Positions 59,613 through 64,000 of a stretch of DNA of 64,000 bases are shown piece by piece. Positions within the stretch are counted from its first letter, which is position 1; every line of letters begins with the position of its first letter. The DNA is from Halomicrobium zhouii (GTDB lineage: Archaea; Halobacteriota; Halobacteria; Halobacteriales; Haloarculaceae). The notes beneath the pieces are model-generated. The model was given only the letters and a program-made list of their open reading frames with translations, was not told the origin of the DNA and searched no databases. The DNA lies in contig NZ_FOZK01000001.1 of NCBI RefSeq assembly GCF_900114435.1, positions 868,001 through 932,000 on the forward strand. The letters are read 5' to 3'. A program made the translations under genes and the position numbers.

Positions 59613-60413
59613 CTATTTTCTCCGTCCACTCCCGCCCAGCTTCGCGAACTTCGTGTTGAGCTCGATGACGTTCGCCGCTCGCCTGGCCTCCTCGGCGAGT
59701 TCGTCGTGGATGCGGTCGTGGGTGACCCGACTGGCCGGGCCGGTGACGCTGACCGCGCCCAGTACCGTCTCGTCGCTCGTGACGGGCGCGGCGACGCACC
59801 GCAGGCCCTCGATGTTCTCCTCGTCGTCGATGCCGTAGCCCCGCTCACGGATGGTGTCCAGTTCGGCGGCGAGTGCTTCGGCGCTCGTTATCGTCGTCGG
59901 CGTCTGGGCCTCGAAGCGCTGGGCCTGGATAATCTCGCAGGCCCGGTCGTCGGGAAGGGACGCGAGGATGGTCTTGCCGAGCGCCGTCGCGTACATCGGC
60001 TGCTGGGTTCCCACGCGCGAGGCCGTCTCGACGGCGCGCTCGCCGGCCTGCTTGTAGAGGTACGACAGCTGCCCGTGCTCTTCGATCCCGAACTGGGCGA
60101 CCTCGCCGGTCTCGGCGGCGAGTGCGTCCACCTCCTCACGGATCACGTCGTAGTTCCCCACCTGGTCTCTGACGTGGGTCGCCATGTCGAGGATGCGGAG
60201 GCTGAGCCGGTAGCCGTCACCGTCCCGGACGACGATCCGCTGGGCTTCGAGCGTCCGCAGGTGGCTGTGGATCGTGCTCTTCGAGTGGTCGAGTAACTCC
60301 GCGAGCTCCGTCACGCCGGCGCTGCCGGTCTCCTGTAGCGCGTCGATGACGGCGAACGCTATCTCCACCGACTGGATCGTGCGTCCGGAGTCGTCCACCA
60401 CGCCGTCTGTCAT
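59613..60413 (-). CDS. IclR-family transcriptional regulator
   Basis: A 266-residue regulator. N-terminal winged helix (residues 12-70: SVEIAFAVIDALQETGSAGVTELAELLDHSKSTIHSHLRTLEAQRIV) and an IclR effector domain from about 85 (YLYKQAGERAVETASRVGTQQPMYATALGKTILA, and GYGIDDEENIEGLRCVAAPV). IclR proteins sense small catabolic intermediates. It converges on the binding protein and is divergent from the rhamnosidase, so it is the likely regulator of the sugar block. Confidence 0.9.
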   Translation of the reverse strand: MTDGVVDDSGRTIQSVEIAFAVIDALQETGSAGVTELAELLDHSKSTIHSHLRTLEAQRIVVRDGDGYRLSLRILDMATHVRDQVGNYDVIREEVDALAAETGEVAQFGIEEHGQLSYLYKQAGERAVETASRVGTQQPMYATALGKTILASLPDDRACEIIQAQRFEAQTPTTITSAEALAAELDTIRERGYGIDDEENIEGLRCVAAPVTSDETVLGAVSVTGPASRVTHDRIHDELAEEARRAANVIELNTKFAKLGGSGRRK

Positions 60414-60491
60414 GGGAGGGCAATAGAAGAGCGCGGTCTTAAACCGTTCGGCACTGGGGAACGCAGCTGGTGCCTGGAACGACCCGGTGGT

Positions 60492-60690
60492 TCAGGAGAG
60501 CACATCCGCGCCCGCGACGTCGTAGTCCGTGAGGTACTCGCGCTCGGCATCGACCATGTCGGCGAACAGTGACTCGGCGTCGGCTGGGTCGAGCGTCCCG
60601 GTCGAGAACAGCCCTGGTGGTTGCCACCGGGTGGGATCTCTCGTGCGTGTGCAGGCGCGTTCGCCGTCGGCCGAGCCGGGGCGAGCGGCA
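60492..60690 (-). pseudogene. Possible C-terminal remnant of an unrecognised gene
   Basis: The minus-strand frame reads DPTRWQPPGLFSTGTLDPAD, then SLFADMVDAEREYLTDYDV, and stops at 60492, with protein-like composition. It opens only after a stop near 60694, and no start is found. It could be the tail of a lost sugar-pathway gene between the regulator and the rhamnosidase. I do not know its family. Confidence 0.4.
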
Positions 60691-60742
60691 AGTCACGTTC
60701 GGCGGCCAAAGGTTTACTTCGCCGCCTGCTGAGTTCGGATCC

Positions 60743-63700
60743 ATGGCTGCATCATCCGGGGAGGTGCCCCACTGCCGACCGACAGACCTGCGCGTCGAGT
60801 ACGAGGACGCGCCAGAGAACGTCGACCCGACCGGGTCGCCCCGGTTCTCCTGGTGTGTCGAGGCCGACGGACGCGGGGCCGGACAGACTGCCTATCGACT
60901 CGTCGTCGGTCGCGACCGTGACGCAGTCGCCGACGGACGGGGCCCCCTCTGGGACTCCGGTCGCGTCGACGCGACCCGTTCGACGGACGTCGACTACGAC
61001 GGGCCGTCCCTGGGGTCGGACGAGACCTACTACTGGTCGGTGAAGGTCTGGGACGGTGACGAGGAGACCGACTGGGCGACACCGTCCCGGTTCGCGACGG
61101 CGCTGGACCCGGAGCGATGGCGGGGCGACTGGATCGCTCACCAGCCCGGTGGGGGTGACACGAACGGCTGGCGGAGCCAGTGGCGTCGGCCAGCGGCGGA
61201 CGCCGAGGAGTGGGTCCAGGTGGACCTGGGCGAGACGCGCGAGGTCTCGGCCGTCGCGCTCCACGGGGCCGAACCGGTCGACGTCGTCCGGACGCCGGAC
61301 GACAGCGTCGTCACCATCTCCTGGGACGAGAACCCCCTCGAGGGGTTCGGCTTTCCCGGGGCCTACCGCGTCGAGGTGGCCGAGGACCCCGACTTCGGGA
61401 ACGCGACGGTCGTCGCCGACGTCGCGTTCGAGGCGGACGACGAGGCGGTCCAGGACGGCGTCCCGACGGACGACGACGTCCCGGTCCAGACACACGAGGA
61501 CGTCGGCGTCAGCGGCCGGTACGTCCGGGTGACGGCGACCGACCTGTTCGAGGTGACGCCGTCGACGTGGGACACGTCCAACAACCGGAGTGACGACCGG
61601 CGCGTCGCACGCGCCAGCGCGTGGCAGTGCTTCGCGCTCGCTGCGCTCTCCGTCGAGGACCCGGCCGGCGCCGAACTCGCGACCGACGGCGTCGTCGAGT
61701 CTTCCTCGTCCTTCGAGACGGACACCTGGGGGCGCGAACAGCTCGTGAACGGACACACCTCGTCCAGGGCCGGCTCCAGTTCGCCGCTGCTCCGGACCGA
61801 GTTCGACCTCGAGGAGCCCGTCCGGTCGGCGCGACTCCACGTCGCCGCCGTCGGCTACGGCGAACTGTACGTCAACGGCGACCGGGTCGGCGACCGGAAG
61901 CTCGACCCGGCGTGGACGGACTACGAGAAGCGCGTCCTCTACACGAGCCACGACCTCACCGACCGGCTCGAGGAGGGCCCGAACGCCGTGGGGCTGTGGC
62001 TCGGTCGCGGCTGGTTCGCCAAGAGCAGTTCCTACTGGGTGAGCGACGGCTCCCCGCGAACGCGTGCGATGCTCAACGTGGAGTTCGCGGACGGGACGAC
62101 GCGGCGCGTCGCGACCAGCGCGGACTGGCAGGCGACCGAGAGCCCGCTGCTCGAGAACGACATCTACGACGGCGAGACCTACGACGCGCGCCAGGAGGAA
62201 GACGGCTGGAGTTCGCCGGGCTTCGACGCCTCCTCGTGGGCTACCGCGACAGTGGTCGACGCCCCCGGCGGGGCGCTCCGGCCCGAACGTATCGAACCGA
62301 TGCGCGTCGTCGACAGCTTCGACGTCGAGGCGGTCCACGACCGCGAGGACGGACCGATCCTCGACTTCGGCCAGAACCTCACCGGCTGGGTCGAACTGAC
62401 GGTCGACGACCCGGAGGCCGGCGACGAGGTGACGATACGCCACGCCGAGGCGCTCACCGAGGACGGCGACCTCTCCACCATCGACCTCCGGTCGGCCGAC
62501 GCGACCGACACCTACGTCGCCCGCGGCGCGGACAGCGAGACGTACGAACCGCGCTTCACCTACCACGGCTTCCGCTACGCGCAGGTCACGGGCTACCCCG
62601 GCGAACTGGATCCGAACAACGTGACGGCGAAGGCCGTCCACACGGCGATGGACCGTCGCGGTGAGTTCGCCTGCTCGAACGAGGAGCTCAACCAGCTCCA
62701 GCACAACGCGGTCTGGGGGCTGCGCGGCAACACCCACTCGATCCCCGAGGACTGCCCGCAGCGCGACGAACGGTTCGGCTGGACCGGCGACGCCCACATC
62801 TCCACCCGGTCGCTGCTGTTCAACTACGACGCCGTCCGCTTCGACGAGAAGTGGGCCCGGGACCACGACGACGTCGCCTCGGACATGGGGTACGTTCCGG
62901 ACGTCATCCCGAACAAGGCCACCGAGGACCCGGCAGACCCCACCTGGTCCATCACGCGCGTCGTTGTCCCGTGGTACCTCTACCGCCACGACGGCGACGA
63001 GGGGATCCTCCGCGAGCAGTACGAGGGGATGCGCGAGTACGTCGACTACTGGTACGAGAACGCCGAAGACGGCATCCTCCCGGACGACTACGGCAAGTTC
63101 GGCGACTGGCTGACCTTCGAGAACGCGGACGGGCGCCGCGGCCTGCCCCACCACCTGTTCAACACCGCGTTCCTCTACCAGGTCGTCGACACCTTCGCGA
63201 AGATCGCGGCCGTCCTCGACAACGAGACGGACGCGGCAGCCTACCGTGAGCGTGCCGAGCACGTCGCGGATGCGTTCGACGACCGCTACTTCGACGCCAA
63301 GGCGGGATCCTACGGGCCCGGGACACAGTCGTCCTACTCCGTCCCGCTGTTCCTCGGGCTGGTGCCCGACGAGCACGTCGACGACGTCGCCGCAAACCTC
63401 GCCGAGAAGGTCCGCGCCGACGGCGGGAAGCTGAAGACCGGCTTCCTCGGGACGCGACCGCTGATCCACACGCTCGCCGACCACGGCTACGCCGACCTGG
63501 CCTACGAGGTCGTCAGCCAGCCCGAACAGCCCGGCTGGGTGTACATGGTCCGCAACGGTGCGACGACGATGTGGGAGCGCTGGGACTCCGACGGCCGCGT
63601 CGGGGACGGGATGAACTCGTTCAACCATTCGCCGTTCACCCACGTCTCCGAGTTCTTCTACGAGGTGCTCGCCGGCATCCGCATCGGCGACCGGCCGGTG

Positions 63701-64000
63701 ACCGACCACGTGACGGTCGCTCCCTCGCTCGTCGACGACCTCGAGTGGGTCGCCGCGACGCTCGACACCCGGAACGGCGAACTGGCCGTCGAGTGGGAGC
63801 GCGACGGCGACGGCGGGTACGAACTGTCCGTCACCGTCCCCTGGAACGGTCGGGCGACGGTCCGGCTCCCGGCCGACGCGGACGCCTCGATTTCCGAAGG
63901 GGGCGTCCCGCTGACGGAAGGCGCCCCCGACGGCGTGCGCTCCGTGGAACGCGACGGCGACGAACTCGTCGTCGACGTCGGGTCCGGCGAGTACGGCTTC
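60743..64000 (+). CDS. GH78 alpha-L-rhamnosidase (right end truncated by the window)
   Basis: 1086 codons are visible and no stop is reached. The order is an N-terminal fibronectin-like domain (about 10-115), an inserted F5/8-type sugar-binding-like domain (about 140-285: EEWVQVDLGETREVSAVALHGAEP, then YVRVTATDLF), Bac_rhamnosid_N (about 350-430: VAAVGYGELYVNGDRVGDRKLDPAWTDYEKR), and the six-barrel catalytic domain with D670 in EDCPQRDERFGWTGD and the likely base E945 in TTMWERWD. It hydrolyses terminal alpha-L-rhamnose. No signal peptide, so it is intracellular. A GTTTACTT box lies 24-31 bp before ATG 60743. Confidence 0.93.
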   Translation, partial: MAASSGEVPHCRPTDLRVEYEDAPENVDPTGSPRFSWCVEADGRGAGQTAYRLVVGRDRDAVADGRGPLWDSGRVDATRSTDVDYDGPSLGSDETYYWSVKVWDGDEETDWATPSRFATALDPERWRGDWIAHQPGGGDTNGWRSQWRRPAADAEEWVQVDLGETREVSAVALHGAEPVDVVRTPDDSVVTISWDENPLEGFGFPGAYRVEVAEDPDFGNATVVADVAFEADDEAVQDGVPTDDDVPVQTHEDVGVSGRYVRVTATDLFEVTPSTWDTSNNRSDDRRVARASAWQCFALAALSVEDPAGAELATDGVVESSSSFETDTWGREQLVNGHTSSRAGSSSPLLRTEFDLEEPVRSARLHVAAVGYGELYVNGDRVGDRKLDPAWTDYEKRVLYTSHDLTDRLEEGPNAVGLWLGRGWFAKSSSYWVSDGSPRTRAMLNVEFADGTTRRVATSADWQATESPLLENDIYDGETYDARQEEDGWSSPGFDASSWATATVVDAPGGALRPERIEPMRVVDSFDVEAVHDREDGPILDFGQNLTGWVELTVDDPEAGDEVTIRHAEALTEDGDLSTIDLRSADATDTYVARGADSETYEPRFTYHGFRYAQVTGYPGELDPNNVTAKAVHTAMDRRGEFACSNEELNQLQHNAVWGLRGNTHSIPEDCPQRDERFGWTGDAHISTRSLLFNYDAVRFDEKWARDHDDVASDMGYVPDVIPNKATEDPADPTWSITRVVVPWYLYRHDGDEGILREQYEGMREYVDYWYENAEDGILPDDYGKFGDWLTFENADGRRGLPHHLFNTAFLYQVVDTFAKIAAVLDNETDAAAYRERAEHVADAFDDRYFDAKAGSYGPGTQSSYSVPLFLGLVPDEHVDDVAANLAEKVRADGGKLKTGFLGTRPLIHTLADHGYADLAYEVVSQPEQPGWVYMVRNGATTMWERWDSDGRVGDGMNSFNHSPFTHVSEFFYEVLAGIRIGDRPVTDHVTVAPSLVDDLEWVAATLDTRNGELAVEWERDGDGGYELSVTVPWNGRATVRLPADADASISEGGVPLTEGAPDGVRSVERDGDELVVDVGSGEYGF

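Noticed and set aside
57854-59848. 664-codon open frame antisense to the binding protein
   Set aside because: It is a shadow of the family 5 binding protein, low-complexity and Val/Arg/Asp-rich, spanning into the IclR gene.
60752-63709. 985-codon open frame on the minus strand
   Set aside because: It is the antisense shadow of the GH78 gene. High GC and third-position bias keep the opposite frame open; the protein has no recognisable domains.
1-64000. CRISPR arrays
   Set aside because: No regularly spaced direct repeats of 25-40 bp with unique spacers were seen; the repeats found are gene-tail duplications and 21-bp coding repeats.

Overview
The window is chromosome- or megaplasmid-like DNA from a haloarchaeon (class Halobacteria). 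The evidence is high GC, very acidic proteins, twin-arginine (Tat) lipoprotein signals ending in an LAGC-type lipobox, archaeal TATA elements about 25-30 nt before leaderless or nearly leaderless genes, an archaeal type IV pilus operon, and several haloarchaea-only protein families. I cannot name the genus. No rRNA, tRNA or CRISPR array was seen.

Layout. (1) 0.3-16.4 kb is a phosphorus-acquisition block: a secreted glycerophosphodiester phosphodiesterase, a complete C-P lyase core operon (phnGHIJKLM plus an endonuclease IV-like TIM-barrel gene, minus strand), the divergent phnDCE transporter operon with a hexapeptide acyltransferase, and two divergent PhoU-domain regulators. Two tiny zinc-ribbon genes flank an unknown membrane protein at 13-14 kb. 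(2) 16.5-19.0 kb is an arsenic operon (arsR, arsM, MFS transporter). (3) 19.2-26.7 kb is a mosaic of a methyltransferase, small lipoproteins, PQQ-like beta-propeller lipoproteins and an OFA-type MFS transporter. It holds a tandem duplication, a truncated second copy of the MFS gene, and a hairpin resembling the right end of an IS200/IS605 element. (4) 26.9-33.8 kb is a seven-gene overlapping type IV pilus operon (pilB, pilC and five pseudopilin-like proteins).

(5) 34-42 kb is an accessory island. The 3' end of an alpha/beta-hydrolase gene is repeated three times around an AbiE-like regulator/nucleotidyltransferase pair (the transferase carries an in-frame amber stop), a SulP sulfate transporter and a membrane-anchored sulfite-oxidase-like enzyme. 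(6) 42.2-53.2 kb is a metal and small-molecule uptake block: two siderophore-binding lipoproteins behind paired DtxR-type operators, an HxlR regulator, a DUF3179 protein, an SsuABC-like transporter and a ZnuABC-like zinc transporter. The last two share a promoter motif. (7) 53.2-64 kb is a sugar block: a Gfo/Idh dehydrogenase, decayed fragments of sugar-pathway-type genes, a secreted beta-helix plus ricin-lectin protein, a family 5 solute-binding lipoprotein, an IclR regulator, and a GH78 alpha-L-rhamnosidase that runs off the right edge. Together these suggest use of rhamnose-containing (pectin-like) polysaccharide.

The strongest candidates for something new are the endonuclease IV-like protein that may replace PhnP in the C-P lyase pathway, the AbiE-like module bounded by copies of a host gene's 3' end, the shared promoter element of two ABC operons, and the 60-bp duplication-bounded insert at the phnL/phnM start.
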